Positions 1-8,894 of a stretch of 64,000 nucleotides of DNA are shown here, one piece after another; position 1 is the first letter of the stretch, and the number at the start of each line of letters is the position of its first letter. The position numbers and the translations under genes were made by a program. The stretch spans positions 1,302,001 to 1,366,000 of the forward strand of contig NZ_CP060034.1 in assembly GCF_023208195.1 (NCBI RefSeq). Reading direction: 5' to 3'. Below the pieces are notes generated by a model. That model was not told the origin of the DNA, ran no database searches, and worked only from the letters and a program-made list of their open reading frames with translations. This DNA comes from Nocardioides sp. InS609-2. Its GTDB lineage: Bacteria; Actinomycetota; Actinomycetes; Propionibacteriales; Nocardioidaceae.

Positions 1-230
1 GGCGCACGGCCGACGGCACGACGCTGACCGACTGGCTACGGGAGCGCGGCGTCACCGATGTGGACGTGTGCGGCATCGCCACCGATCACTGTGTCCGGGC
101 CACGGCGCTCGACGCCGTCGCCGCGGGGTTCTCGGCCCGGTTGCTGTCCGACCTGTGCGCAGGCGTGGCCCCCGAAACCACCGAGACCGCGCTGGCCGAG
201 ATGGCGAACGCGGGAGTCACCCTTGGCTGA
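1..230 (+). CDS. nicotinamidase / isochorismatase-family hydrolase, C-terminal part
   Basis: This is the 3' end of a gene cut by the window edge; the frame begins at base 3 and gives 75 residues before TGA. The segment GIATDHCVRATALDA holds the nucleophilic cysteine of the isochorismatase fold (pattern TDxCVxxTxLDA), which is typical of nicotinamidases that convert nicotinamide to nicotinate in NAD salvage. The Asp and Lys of the triad lie outside the window. The downstream enoyl-CoA hydratase starts inside the last codons, so the two genes are probably co-transcribed. Nicotinamidase is preferred over other isochorismatases because of the DHCVRATALDA form. Confidence 0.85.
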   Translation, partial: RTADGTTLTDWLRERGVTDVDVCGIATDHCVRATALDAVAAGFSARLLSDLCAGVAPETTETALAEMANAGVTLG

Positions 231-993
231 CCTCGATCGCCTGCTCGACGACGGCGTCCTGTGGCTCGTGCTGAACCGACCCGACGTGGGCAACGCACTC
301 GACGACAGCCTCTCCGACCACCTCACGGTCGAGCTCGAGGACGCCCAGGCCCACGAAGAGATCCGGGTCATCGTGGTGACCGGCACGGGTGCGGCGTTCT
401 GCACCGGCGCCGACATCAGTGGCGTCGACGCCCACGAGCGCTTCGACGTCACCGCACTGGACCGGGCCAACCGCATCATCCGCGCCATCATCCACCTCGA
501 CAAGCCGGTGGTCGCGGCCGTCAACGGCGTCGCCGCCGGAGTGGGTGCGAGCATCGCCTTCGCCGCCGACCTCGCGGTCACCACCGAGTCGGCCAGCTTC
601 GTGCTGGCGTTCAGCCGAATCGGCCTGATGCCCGACGGTGGCTCGTCCGCGACGGTCGCTGCCGCCGCCGGCCGGAGCCGCGCCATGCGGATGGCCCTGC
701 TGGGGGAAGCACTGCCCGCACACGACGCGTACGCCGCGGGGCTGGTGAGCCACGTCGTACCCGATGCCGACTTCGAGGAGGCCGTCATCGACATCGCCAA
801 ACGCCTCGCCGCGGGCCCTCCCCTGGCCTTCGCAGCGACCAAGAAGGCCATCAACGCGGCCACGCTGGCCCACCTCGAGGACGCCCTCGAACGTGAGCGC
901 ACGGGCCAGGCGATCCTGCTGCGCACCGACGACGCCGCGGAGGGCATGGCGGCTTTCTCCGAAAGACGCCGACCCGACTTCCACGGACTGTGA
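223..993 (+). CDS. enoyl-CoA hydratase/isomerase family protein
   Basis: A 256-residue crotonase-fold protein of normal family length. The motifs visible are the oxyanion-hole segment AAFCTGADISG (about residue 62), the second oxyanion segment AAVNGVAAGVGASIAFAADL (about 100) and the helix GLMPDGGSSATV. The position of the usual catalytic Glu after the second segment holds ISRIGLMPDGG-type sequence, which is common in non-canonical family members, so the exact substrate is unknown. The start is taken as TTG 223 because GGGAG lies 6 nt upstream and it overlaps the nicotinamidase stop. No start with a better ribosome site is seen in the longer upstream frame. Confidence 0.85.
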   Translation: MADLDRLLDDGVLWLVLNRPDVGNALDDSLSDHLTVELEDAQAHEEIRVIVVTGTGAAFCTGADISGVDAHERFDVTALDRANRIIRAIIHLDKPVVAAVNGVAAGVGASIAFAADLAVTTESASFVLAFSRIGLMPDGGSSATVAAAAGRSRAMRMALLGEALPAHDAYAAGLVSHVVPDADFEEAVIDIAKRLAAGPPLAFAATKKAINAATLAHLEDALERERTGQAILLRTDDAAEGMAAFSERRRPDFHGL

Positions 994-1016
994 TCTGGCA
1001 CATATAGGGTGCCCCC

Positions 1017-1799
1017 ATGAAGCGCACTCTGACGGCGGTAACCGCCTCCCTCCTTGCCCTCTCGCTCGCCGGTTGCGGCTCCGACGACTCCGGTAAATCC
1101 GCCTCCGGCGTACCCGTCATCGCCTCCGGCAAGCTGACTGTCTGCTCCGACGTCCCCTACCCCCCGTTCGAGGACTTCGACGACACCTCCGACTCGGGCT
1201 TCAAGGGCTTCGACATCGACGTGGTCCAGGCCATCGCTGACGGCCTCGACCTCGAGCTGTCGGTCCAGGACTCCTCCTTCGACGCCCTCCAGAGCGGCCA
1301 GGCCCTCAACGCCGGCCAGTGCGACATGGCCGCGAGCGCGATGACCATCACCGACGACCGCAAGAAGGCGCTCGACTTCTCCGAGGGCTACTACGACTCC
1401 GAGCAGTCGCTGCTGGTGCCCGAGGGGTCCGACATCGCCGACATCGCGGGCCTCGCCGGCAAGAAGGTGGGCGTCCAGCAGGGCACCACCGGCAAGTCCT
1501 ACACCGAGGAGAACGCTCCTGACGCCGAGATCGTCACGTTCCCCTCCGACGCGGAGATGTTCCAGGCCATCAAGGCCGGTCAGGTCGACGCCCTGCTGCA
1601 GGACCTCCCGGTCAACCTCGACCACGAGAAGGGCGGCGGCTTCACCGTCGTCGAGACCTACAAGACCGACGAGCAGTACGGCCTCGCGATGAAGAAGGGC
1701 AGCAAGCTCGTCGACTCCGTCAACGAGCAGCTCACCACTATGCGCGACGACGGCTCGTACGACGAGATCTACAACACCTACTTCGCCACGTCGGAGTGA
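1017..1799 (+). CDS. amino-acid ABC transporter substrate-binding lipoprotein
   Basis: A 260-residue family 3 solute-binding protein. The N-terminus has a lipoprotein signal ([19 protein letters not shown]) with lipidated Cys at about 20. It is followed by the two-lobed SBP_bac_3 fold, with the usual [18 protein letters not shown] and [17 protein letters not shown] segments. The protein would be anchored outside the membrane and capture a polar or acidic amino acid. It is the first of three overlapping transporter genes: its TGA overlaps the permease start. The ligand cannot be read from the sequence. Confidence 0.93.
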   Translation: MKRTLTAVTASLLALSLAGCGSDDSGKSASGVPVIASGKLTVCSDVPYPPFEDFDDTSDSGFKGFDIDVVQAIADGLDLELSVQDSSFDALQSGQALNAGQCDMAASAMTITDDRKKALDFSEGYYDSEQSLLVPEGSDIADIAGLAGKKVGVQQGTTGKSYTEENAPDAEIVTFPSDAEMFQAIKAGQVDALLQDLPVNLDHEKGGGFTVVETYKTDEQYGLAMKKGSKLVDSVNEQLTTMRDDGSYDEIYNTYFATSE

Positions 1800-2599
1800 T
1801 GAAGCGTTCGACGCGGCGGCGCCTCACTCAGGGCGTCCTGTACGCCGTCCTGCTGGGGCTGCTGCTTGCCCTGGTGTTCGCCGCCGACTGGCAGAACATC
1901 AAGGCGCAGTTCTTTGCGAAGGCAGGATTCGGCTCGTGGGACGCTTGGCGGCCGCTGATCACGGTCGGTGCCAAGAACACGCTCATCTACACGGCGATCG
2001 CGTTCGCCTGCGGGTTGGTGCTTGCTCTGGTGCTGGCCTTGATGAAGCTCTCGCCTCTTGGTCCCTACCGATGGATCGCGACGGCCTACATCGAGTTCTT
2101 CCGCGGCCTGCCGGCACTGCTCGTGATTATCTTCATGGGCTTCGGCGTCCCGATCGCCTTCCAGTGGACCCCTCCGGGCGGCACCATCGGGGCCGGCCTG
2201 CTGGCACTGATCATGGTCGCGGCGGCCTACATGGCCGAGACCCTTCGGGCCGGGATCCAGGCCGTCCCCAAGGGCCAGGAAGAGGCCGCCAGGTCCCTGG
2301 GCATGAGCTCCGGCGCCACCATGGTGTCGGTGACGCTCCCGCAGGCGTTCAGGATCGTCATCCCGCCGCTCACCAACGAGTTCGTGCTGCTGATCAAGGA
2401 CACCGCGCTGCTGTCCGTGATCGGCATTCAGGTAGGACAGCGCGAGATCACCACGGTTGCCCGCGACTTCTTCAGCAGCGGAGTGACAGCAGGCACGGCC
2501 ACCAGCCTGGTCCAGGCTGCCCTCCTCTATCTGGTCATCACGATCCCGTTGACCCAGCTGGTGTCGTGGCTCGAGAGACGTCAACGGAGGGCCCGATGA
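1799..2599 (+). CDS. amino-acid ABC transporter permease
   Basis: A 266-residue HisM/GlnP-type inner-membrane permease with about five membrane segments. The EAA loop is in the middle of the second half ([24 protein letters not shown]), where the ATPase docks. ATG 1799 is preferred to the in-frame GTG 1796; both overlap the TGA of the binding protein, indicating translational coupling. The gene ends in an ATGA overlap with the ATPase gene. As a single permease gene it probably forms a homodimer. Confidence 0.93.
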   Translation: MKRSTRRRLTQGVLYAVLLGLLLALVFAADWQNIKAQFFAKAGFGSWDAWRPLITVGAKNTLIYTAIAFACGLVLALVLALMKLSPLGPYRWIATAYIEFFRGLPALLVIIFMGFGVPIAFQWTPPGGTIGAGLLALIMVAAAYMAETLRAGIQAVPKGQEEAARSLGMSSGATMVSVTLPQAFRIVIPPLTNEFVLLIKDTALLSVIGIQVGQREITTVARDFFSSGVTAGTATSLVQAALLYLVITIPLTQLVSWLERRQRRAR

Positions 2600-3330
2600 G
2601 CACGCCGGCGATCCAGATCAAGGACCTGCACAAGTACTTCGGCGACAACCAGGTGCTCAAGGGCATCGACTTCCACGTCGACAGCAGCGAGGTCGTCTGC
2701 GTCATCGGCCCGTCGGGGTCGGGCAAGTCGACGCTGCTGCGCTGCGTCAACCGGCTCGAGGAGCCCACGTCGGGCAAGATCTTCGTCGAGGGCATCGACA
2801 TCACCGACCCCGAGACCGATCTCGACGACGTGCGCTCGCGCATCGGCATGGTCTTCCAGCAGTTCAACCTCTTCCCGCACATGTCGGTGCTGCAGAACCT
2901 GTGCATCGCCCAGCAGCGCGTCAAGAAGCGCGGCAAGGACGAAGCGGTCGAGGTCGCTCGGGCCAACCTCGAGAAGGTCGGCCTGGCCGACCGTGAGGGC
3001 GCCTACCCAGCGCACCTCTCCGGTGGCCAGCAGCAACGAGTCGCGATCGCTCGGGCCCTGTCGATGAACCCCGACATGATGCTGTTCGACGAGCCCACCT
3101 CCGCCCTCGACCCCGAGCTGGTCGGCGACGTGCTCGACGTCATGAAGAGCCTGGCCTCCGAGGGCATGACGATGATGGTCGTCACCCACGAGATGGGCTT
3201 CGCGCGCGAGGTCGGCGACAAGCTGGTCTTCATGGACGGCGGCGTCATCGTCGAGGAGGGCGACCCGACCGAGGTGCTGGCCAACCCCCAGCACAAGCGC
3301 ACTCAGTCGTTCCTCTCGAAGGTGCTCTGA
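2596..3330 (+). CDS. amino-acid ABC transporter ATP-binding protein
   Basis: A 244-residue ABC ATPase of the polar amino-acid uptake (GlnQ/HisP) group. Walker A is [12 protein letters not shown] (about residue 38), Q-loop [10 protein letters not shown], signature [15 protein letters not shown], Walker [15 protein letters not shown] and the switch His is in [11 protein letters not shown]. Start ATG 2596 overlaps the permease stop and is preceded by CGGAGG at 2585-2590. It completes the binding protein-permease-ATPase operon. A palindromic repeat follows the stop and could end the transcript. Confidence 0.95.
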   Translation: MSTPAIQIKDLHKYFGDNQVLKGIDFHVDSSEVVCVIGPSGSGKSTLLRCVNRLEEPTSGKIFVEGIDITDPETDLDDVRSRIGMVFQQFNLFPHMSVLQNLCIAQQRVKKRGKDEAVEVARANLEKVGLADREGAYPAHLSGGQQQRVAIARALSMNPDMMLFDEPTSALDPELVGDVLDVMKSLASEGMTMMVVTHEMGFAREVGDKLVFMDGGVIVEEGDPTEVLANPQHKRTQSFLSKVL

Positions 3331-3339
3331 GCCTCAGCA

Positions 3340-3421
3340 GGTTCGAGACGGTGGCTGCGCAACCTCCTCAACCAGCGGATGTCCGTTGGTTGAGGAGGGC
3401 CGTCGGGCCCGTCTCGAAACC
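3340..3421. repeat. REP-like palindrome, possible bidirectional terminator
   Basis: An imperfect long palindrome lies between the convergent transporter and nucleotidase genes. Outer arms are ggttcgagacgg (3340-3351) and ccgtctcgaaacc (3409-3421). Inner arms are ctcctcaacca and tggttgaggag around a short loop. This kind of intergenic palindrome is, from memory, abundant in Nocardioides genomes. It could act as a terminator for both genes. Only this intact copy is seen; a short fragment (ggtttcgatacgcgtcgctc) occurs near 16,146. Confidence 0.6.
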
Positions 3422-3429
3422 AGCGCCGA

Positions 3430-5253
3430 TCAGCTGACCACGATCGCCGCACCGCCCGACGTCAGCTTCCAGTCGGTCGAGGCGAACTGTGCCGGGTCGA
3501 TGGTGCCGTTGGCCGTCACCCAGTCGATGAGCAACTGCCGGATCTCGACCTGCGCGTTGTAGAGGACGGGTGCGGTGGCGACGTGCGGGAAGCCGCCACC
3601 GCCGCTCTGCCGGTAGTTGTTGATGGCCATCGCGAACTGTTGGTCGGCGGCGACGGGCACTGCGCCGTACGCGAGGTTGGTGATCCGTGACCCGACCGCC
3701 TGGGCGATGTCGATGTCGTAGGTCAGGTCGGCGTCGAGACCGGCCACGGAGTCGAAGTTGTAGTCGGGCGTGCCGCCCGGCGCCTTCGTCGTGACCGCAT
3801 TGGTCACCTGGTTCATCGTGAACGGGCCCGGTCCGGAGACCTGCTTGAAGTAACGGGCGGAGTGCTCCAGGTAGTCCTTCACCTGAGCCCCGGTCACCTG
3901 GATGCCGAGCAGGGTGTTGTCGTAGATGTAGAGACCCGCCACGTCGCGGTACGTCACCTCCCCTGCGGGGAACGACGCCGCCCGGTTGAACGGCGCGGCG
4001 ATCGACAGCACCGGCAGCGTGCCACCCGTGGCGGTCTTGACCGCGTCGGCCTGGACATACTGGATGAAGTCGATGATCGGGACGTCCTCGACCACGGCCC
4101 GCGCAGCCGAGAGAGCCACGGCGGAGGTGCCGATGACCGAGTTTACGTAGGTGACGACCTTGTCGTGCTGGCTGCGCACCGCCCGCGCGACGTCGCTGCG
4201 CTCGGCGACGAGATTGGAGTTGAGCGTCTGCGAGGTGGCCGTGATCACCCGCCAGCCGCCCCGGTCGCGCACCAGGTCGAGGTCCATGACCGCCAGCCGC
4301 ATGCCCCAGTAGAGCGGCTCGCACAGCAGCACGTCGCGGCCGGTCTTGGTGTTGCGGACGTAGCGCTGCGGGATCTCCTTGTGCGCGTGGCCGACGAGGA
4401 TCGCGTCGATGCCGGGCACGTCAGCGGCGATGAGCGAGGACGCGTTCTCGGTCGGCAGCGCGTCGCCGTACGACGAGCTCGTGTCGGCGCCGCTGTGGGC
4501 CGACACGATGATCACGTCGCAGCCGCGGCGCTTCATCTCGGGCACGAACTTGCTCGCCTGCTCGACCAGCCCGGGGAACTCCATCCGGCCCTCGACGTTG
4601 GCCTTGTCCCAGATGGCGATGCCGGGGTTGGTGAGGCCGAGGATGCCGACCTTGATGCGCGGGCCGTGCCGCGGCTTGAACGACTTGATGACGTACGGCG
4701 GGAAGACAGGCCGCTTGGTCTGCGCGTCGACGGCGTTGGCACCCAGCAGCGGGAAGTTGAGCTGTTCTTCGTAGGCGCGCAGCGTGTCGATGCCGTAGTT
4801 GAACTCGTGGTTCCCCAGCGCCGCGGCGTCGTAGTCCATCAGGTTCATGGCCAGCGCCATCGGGTGTTTGGAGCCCTCGGTGATCGGCTCGACCCGCGCG
4901 TAGTAGTAGGCCAGCGGGGTGCCCTGGATCGTGTCGCCGGCGTCGAGGAGCAGCGTCGGCTCACCGCGGCGCTCGTTGCGCATCGCGGAGACGAGGGTGG
5001 CGACCTTGGCCACGCCGATGTCGTCGTGGGTGGCGTTGTCGAACTCGGCGTTCTTGAAGTAGTCCCAGTTGAAGACGTTGCCGTGCAGGTCGGTGGTGCC
5101 GAGCACCGTCAGCCGGGTCCGGTCGTGCCCGCGACCATCGCCGTGTCCTCCCCGGTGTGCCTCGGCGGGAGCGGCGTAGCCGGCGGCTGCGAGGGCGGCC
5201 GAACCAGCGAGCACGGCGCGGCGGGTGGAGGGCAGGACGGGGTGCTGGGACAT
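3430..5253 (-). CDS. secreted 5'-nucleotidase / 2',3'-cyclic phosphodiesterase (UshA-like)
   Basis: A 607-residue exported metallophosphatase. The N-terminus has a Tat-type signal (STRRAVLAGSAALAAAGYA, ending AEA). The calcineurin-like domain shows the metal-binding motifs TTDLHGN, DAGDTIQG, ALGNHEFNYG, SAHSGAD and GHAHKEIP. A 5'-nucleotidase C-terminal substrate domain follows from about residue 370, with NYRQSGGGGF. The protein would hydrolyse extracellular nucleotides for phosphate and nucleoside salvage. It is a single-gene unit convergent with the amino-acid transporter. Confidence 0.93.
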   Translation of the reverse strand: MSQHPVLPSTRRAVLAGSAALAAAGYAAPAEAHRGGHGDGRGHDRTRLTVLGTTDLHGNVFNWDYFKNAEFDNATHDDIGVAKVATLVSAMRNERRGEPTLLLDAGDTIQGTPLAYYYARVEPITEGSKHPMALAMNLMDYDAAALGNHEFNYGIDTLRAYEEQLNFPLLGANAVDAQTKRPVFPPYVIKSFKPRHGPRIKVGILGLTNPGIAIWDKANVEGRMEFPGLVEQASKFVPEMKRRGCDVIIVSAHSGADTSSSYGDALPTENASSLIAADVPGIDAILVGHAHKEIPQRYVRNTKTGRDVLLCEPLYWGMRLAVMDLDLVRDRGGWRVITATSQTLNSNLVAERSDVARAVRSQHDKVVTYVNSVIGTSAVALSAARAVVEDVPIIDFIQYVQADAVKTATGGTLPVLSIAAPFNRAASFPAGEVTYRDVAGLYIYDNTLLGIQVTGAQVKDYLEHSARYFKQVSGPGPFTMNQVTNAVTTKAPGGTPDYNFDSVAGLDADLTYDIDIAQAVGSRITNLAYGAVPVAADQQFAMAINNYRQSGGGGFPHVATAPVLYNAQVEIRQLLIDWVTANGTIDPAQFASTDWKLTSGGAAIVVS

Positions 5254-5363
5254 CGGGTCTCCCGAGAGTGGACGGCAACAGGACCGTCGTCGATCACACT
5301 CCCCCAGCGGTCCCGCGTCAAGCCCCCACCAGGTGTACGACGGACGAACCGTAGGCTCTCGGG

Positions 5364-6938
5364 GTGACCATCTCGACCGACGCCCGGCCGCGGCGTACCT
5401 TCGCGGTCATCAGCCACCCCGATGCCGGCAAGTCGACGCTGACCGAGGCGCTGGCTCTGCACGCCCGGACCATCTCCGAGGCCGGCGCCGTGCACGGCAA
5501 GGCGGGACGCCGGGGCACGGTCTCGGACTGGATGGAGATGGAACGCGAGCGCGGCATCTCGATCACGTCGGCCGCCCTCCAGTTCGAGTACGACGGACAC
5601 GTGATCAACCTGGTCGACACCCCCGGCCACGCGGACTTCTCCGAGGACACCTACCGGGTGCTGTCCGCTGTCGACTCGGCGGTGATGCTCGTCGACGCTG
5701 CCAAGGGGCTGGAGCCGCAGACGCTCAAGCTCTTCCGGGTGTGTGCCCAGCGCGGCATCCCGGTCATCACCGTGATCAACAAGTGGGACCGACCCGGCCT
5801 CGACCCGCTCCAGCTCATGGACGAGATCCAGAAGGAGATCGGCCTGCGGCCCACGCCGCTCACCTGGCCGGTCGGCAGCGCCGGCGAGTTCCGCGGTGTG
5901 CTCGATCGTCGTACAGGCGACCTGATCCACTACACGCGTACGGCGGGCGGGGCCACGCGCGCTCCCGAGGAGCGGATCGCCGCGTCCCGGGCATCGGAGG
6001 TCGACGGGCAGGCCTGGGCCACCGCCGTCGAGGAGCACGACCTGCTCACGATGGACGGGGCCGACCACGACCAGGGCACGTTCCTGGCCGGCACGACCAC
6101 GCCGGTGCTCTTCGCCTCAGCCCTCCTCAACTTCGGAGTGTCCCAGCTGCTCCGGATGCTGATCGAGCTCGCGCCGCCTCCCGGTCCGACACCGGCCGTC
6201 GACGGCGACGCACGAGAGGTGGACGACGAATTCAGCGCGTTCGTGTTCAAGGTGCAGTCCGGGATGGACGCGGCGCACCGCGACCGCCTCGCCTATGCCC
6301 GGGTCTGCTCGGGCGTCTTCGAGCGGGGGATGGTGGTGCAGCACGGCGAGACCGGGAAGCCGTTCGCCACGAAGTACGCCCAAGCCGTGTTCGGGCGTGA
6401 CCGCTCCTCTGTGGAGCAGGCCTTCCCCGGCGACATCGTCGGCCTGGTCAACGCCAACGCCCTGCGCGTCGGTGACACGATCTACGCCGGCCCAGCCGTG
6501 CGCTATCCGCCGATCGCCAGCTTCGCGCCCGAGCACTTCGTCTCGGCGCGCGCGGCCGACACCGGCCGCTACAAGCAGTTCCGCCGCGGCATCGAGCAGA
6601 TGGACCAGGAGGGCGTCGTCCAGGTGCTGCGCTCGGACCTGCGCGGTGACCAGAGCCCGGTGCTTGCCGCGGTCGGGCCGATGCAGTTCGAGGTGGTCAC
6701 GGCCCGGATGCAGAGCGAGTTCGGCGCGGCCATCAAGCTCGACCACCTGGACTACTCGGTGGCCCGCCGCACCGACAACGCGGGCGTCGAGGCGCTCAAG
6801 GGGGTGCGCGGGGTCGAGGTCCTCAGCCGGGCCGACGGCACCCACCTGGCGCTGTTCCCCGACACCTGGCGTGCGCACACGGTCGCCCGCGACCATCCGA
6901 AGGTCATGCTCGAGCCGCTGCCGGCCAGCGGCGGCTGA
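5364..6938 (+). CDS. prfC: peptide chain release factor 3
   Basis: A 524-residue translational GTPase that recycles RF1/RF2 after termination. The G motifs are SHPDAGKST (G1), DTPGHADF (G3) and NKWD (G4). RF3 features include HGKAGRRGTVSDWMEMERERGISI just after G1 and the C-terminal RF3 domain with GPMQFEVV. Start GTG 5364 is adopted because the conserved N-terminus begins within a few residues. It is a monocistronic gene, convergent with the DUF1697 gene 3 bp downstream. Confidence 0.95.
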   Translation: MTISTDARPRRTFAVISHPDAGKSTLTEALALHARTISEAGAVHGKAGRRGTVSDWMEMERERGISITSAALQFEYDGHVINLVDTPGHADFSEDTYRVLSAVDSAVMLVDAAKGLEPQTLKLFRVCAQRGIPVITVINKWDRPGLDPLQLMDEIQKEIGLRPTPLTWPVGSAGEFRGVLDRRTGDLIHYTRTAGGATRAPEERIAASRASEVDGQAWATAVEEHDLLTMDGADHDQGTFLAGTTTPVLFASALLNFGVSQLLRMLIELAPPPGPTPAVDGDAREVDDEFSAFVFKVQSGMDAAHRDRLAYARVCSGVFERGMVVQHGETGKPFATKYAQAVFGRDRSSVEQAFPGDIVGLVNANALRVGDTIYAGPAVRYPPIASFAPEHFVSARAADTGRYKQFRRGIEQMDQEGVVQVLRSDLRGDQSPVLAAVGPMQFEVVTARMQSEFGAAIKLDHLDYSVARRTDNAGVEALKGVRGVEVLSRADGTHLALFPDTWRAHTVARDHPKVMLEPLPASGG

Positions 6939-6941
6939 GGC

Positions 6942-7478
6942 TCAGCCCCATTTGGTGGCGAGCGCACGGATCACGGTCACGTTGCGCGCCGTACCCTCGC
7001 CGAGCGCCTTGAACTCGCGGCTGCTGAGCGCGCGGTTCTCGTGGAACTCGCGGTGCAGCAGCACGTGAGCGGCCCGGTCGACGACGCGCACGACCTCGCC
7101 GTCGAGGTCCAGATTGTGCACCGCCGACGTGGCAGCAGCGCTCGGTGCCGACTTGAACAGCGAGATGTAGTGCGCGCGCGGCTCGCCGAGATCGGCCCAG
7201 AGCTCGTCGGCGTCGACTGCGATGGCGACCAGCTCGGCGGGCTTGAACACCATCGTCGGCACCTCGAACCCGCGGTCGGCGGCAAAGGCCTTCTCCAACG
7301 CTGACTCGACCTTGGCCCGCGATCGCATCGTCGTCGTCAGCAGCACGTTGCCGGTGTTGATGTGGGTGGCGACGTCGGTCGCCCCGATCGACTCGGTGAC
7401 TCGCCTGATGTCGTCCTTGAGGAACTTGCGCTTGGCACCCAGGTTGATGGCTCGCAGGAACGCGACGTAGGTCGGCAT
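6942..7478 (-). CDS. DUF1697 family protein
   Basis: A 178-residue protein beginning MPTYVAFLRAINLG, the characteristic start of DUF1697, followed by INTGNVLL and an alpha/beta body. The biochemical function of this family is not established. The start at ATG 7478 is chosen because family similarity begins exactly there; the longer frame upstream runs through IS3 transposase debris. It converges with prfC. Confidence 0.85.
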   Translation of the reverse strand: MPTYVAFLRAINLGAKRKFLKDDIRRVTESIGATDVATHINTGNVLLTTTMRSRAKVESALEKAFAADRGFEVPTMVFKPAELVAIAVDADELWADLGEPRAHYISLFKSAPSAAATSAVHNLDLDGEVVRVVDRAAHVLLHREFHENRALSSREFKALGEGTARNVTVIRALATKWG

Positions 7479-7531
7479 GCGCGCATTGTGTCGCAGGTCT
7501 CGGACACTCCGGTGGAGGTTCTCGGCCGTTC

Positions 7532-7631
7532 CTATACGGGGTGCAGCTTGCAAGCAGCGTAGTGGCCTTGATCGAACTCGATGGGTGGAACGTTTCCTGG
7601 GTGCCAGGCGCCTGGCGTTGTACCACTCGAC
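7532..7631 (-). pseudogene. remnant of the 3' end of an IS3-family transposase (orfB)
   Basis: Reading leftward, one frame gives VEWYNARRL and the next frame continues as WHPGNVPPIEFDQGHYAA up to a stop at 7532. Together they match the typical C-terminus of IS3-family DDE transposases (WYNxRRLH...PxEFExxHYA). A single extra G in ctggcac breaks the frame. No upstream catalytic part or inverted repeats are recognisable. It is therefore a short relic of an old insertion in the gap between DUF1697 and the next gene. Confidence 0.65.
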
Positions 7632-7769
7632 CGACCCCTCGTGGACGATTGTGTCGGCTGAGCGGCGGAACGCGAGCAGATGTTCCATCTCAGAATGCCG
7701 GTTTCCACGGCCACCAGACATCCGGGAGCGTTGTGGCGGCACAACGACTCGATCGTCATACTCGGCGGC

Positions 7770-8144
7770 ATGCCCAGCGACCCGTCCCCGACCGCACCGG
7801 CGCCAAGTCTCGAAGGTCGCTCGTTCGCGATGACGTCGTCGAGCAACAGTGCCGTGGATCCCGCGTCACCTTCCCGGTTCACCTACTCCGAGCGCGATGG
7901 CGTCATCTGGGGGAACTACGAGGGGGACACCGTCACGTTCGGCCGGTTCGTGGGGACCAGGATCGGCGACGAGCTGAGCATCTCGTTCGCGCACGTCCTG
8001 TCGTCGGAGAACGCGGTCGTCACGGGTACGAGCGGGAGCCGGGTCGAGGTCGGCACCGAGGGCCTGCGTCTTGTCGAGAGCTTCCAGGTGGACGGTGTCG
8101 AGCACGTCAGCGTCTGCGTCGAGGTCGCGTCCGACCGCCCCTGA
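7770..8144 (+). CDS. small hypothetical beta-rich protein
   Basis: A 124-residue protein with no recognised catalytic motif. The alternating pattern ERDGVIWGNYEGDTVTFG, then a stretch around ISFAHVLSSENAVVTG and GTEGLRLVESFQ, resembles small lipocalin-like beta-barrel proteins that are sometimes annotated as 'n-acetylglutamate synthase' in actinobacteria; that name is doubtful. The start may be ATG 7770 or an internal ATG at about 7830. It is convergent with the Lrp regulator, 2 bp apart. Confidence 0.6.
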   Translation: MPSDPSPTAPAPSLEGRSFAMTSSSNSAVDPASPSRFTYSERDGVIWGNYEGDTVTFGRFVGTRIGDELSISFAHVLSSENAVVTGTSGSRVEVGTEGLRLVESFQVDGVEHVSVCVEVASDRP

Positions 8145-8146
8145 CC

Positions 8147-8752
8147 TCAGCGGGTCGTGATGCCGTCGCGGCCGGTGCCGGCAGTGGTGAACCGCGTCAT
8201 GCCGAGCCGGCGGGACTCACTCGACTGGTCGGGGATGTCCGAGGGAAGGACTGTCTTCCTGCGGATGACCTCATCGAGCACCACGACGCTCACAACGGAC
8301 TTCACTTCGGGCCGAGCCGCGATGACGCCGGTGACGAAGTCGTGCACGTCCCCGATGTCCACCGAGCGAATGAGGAGCATCGCATCGTGTTCCCCGGTCG
8401 TGATGGCGCAGTACTCGATGTCGGGGATCTGCATCACGCCCGCCCTGAACCGGTTCCAGCTCTGCGGGTGCACCGTCACGAAGACGAGCGCGCAGATGCC
8501 GAGGCCGACGGCTTCGGGATCGATGTCGGCGGAGAACCCGGTGATGACGCCCGACTTCGTCATCTGCTCCACCCGGTTGTAGACACTGGCCCGCGACACG
8601 TTCACGCGTTCGGCGAGTGCCGCCATCGAGATCCGGCCGTTGTTGCGCAGGATCGAGAGGATCCGCAGGGCAACGTCGTCGACCACTGGTTGCTTTCGGC
8701 CGGCCAGAGAGTGTCCAGCGAAAGAGTCTTGGGGCTGCTCGGGATTGGACAT
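8147..8752 (-). CDS. Lrp/AsnC-family transcriptional regulator
   Basis: A 201-residue regulator, longer than usual Lrp proteins (about 150). It has an N-terminal extension, a helix-turn-helix (ISMAALAERVNVSRASVYNRVEQ, about residues 40-62) and a C-terminal RAM/effector domain. It is divergently transcribed from the peptide transporter operon across 142 bp, so it probably senses an amino acid and controls that operon. The AT-rich stretch at 8775-8820 (aaaactatccacatttgaggattgaagggagactaatcc) is the likely operator/promoter zone. The last 25 residues are non-conserved. Confidence 0.9.
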   Translation of the reverse strand: MSNPEQPQDSFAGHSLAGRKQPVVDDVALRILSILRNNGRISMAALAERVNVSRASVYNRVEQMTKSGVITGFSADIDPEAVGLGICALVFVTVHPQSWNRFRAGVMQIPDIEYCAITTGEHDAMLLIRSVDIGDVHDFVTGVIAARPEVKSVVSVVVLDEVIRRKTVLPSDIPDQSSESRRLGMTRFTTAGTGRDGITTR

Positions 8753-8894
8753 GTCACGCTCCTACGCGCCGATTGCTGGAAAACTATCCACATTTGAGGA
8801 TTGAAGGGAGACTAATCCACGTGCGACATGCCAACCTCGCCTCATCCCGTCCAATCGACACCTTAGTGCCGCCGCCCGCCCCTTGGAGATCGCC

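Noticed and set aside
36..1625. 529-codon minus-strand frame
   Set aside because: Antisense to the enoyl-CoA hydratase and binding-protein genes, both well supported by motifs.
3862..5367. 501-codon plus-strand frame opposite the 5'-nucleotidase
   Set aside because: Antisense of a clear metallophosphatase gene; composition is Val/Asp/Arg-rich shadow sequence with no domain.
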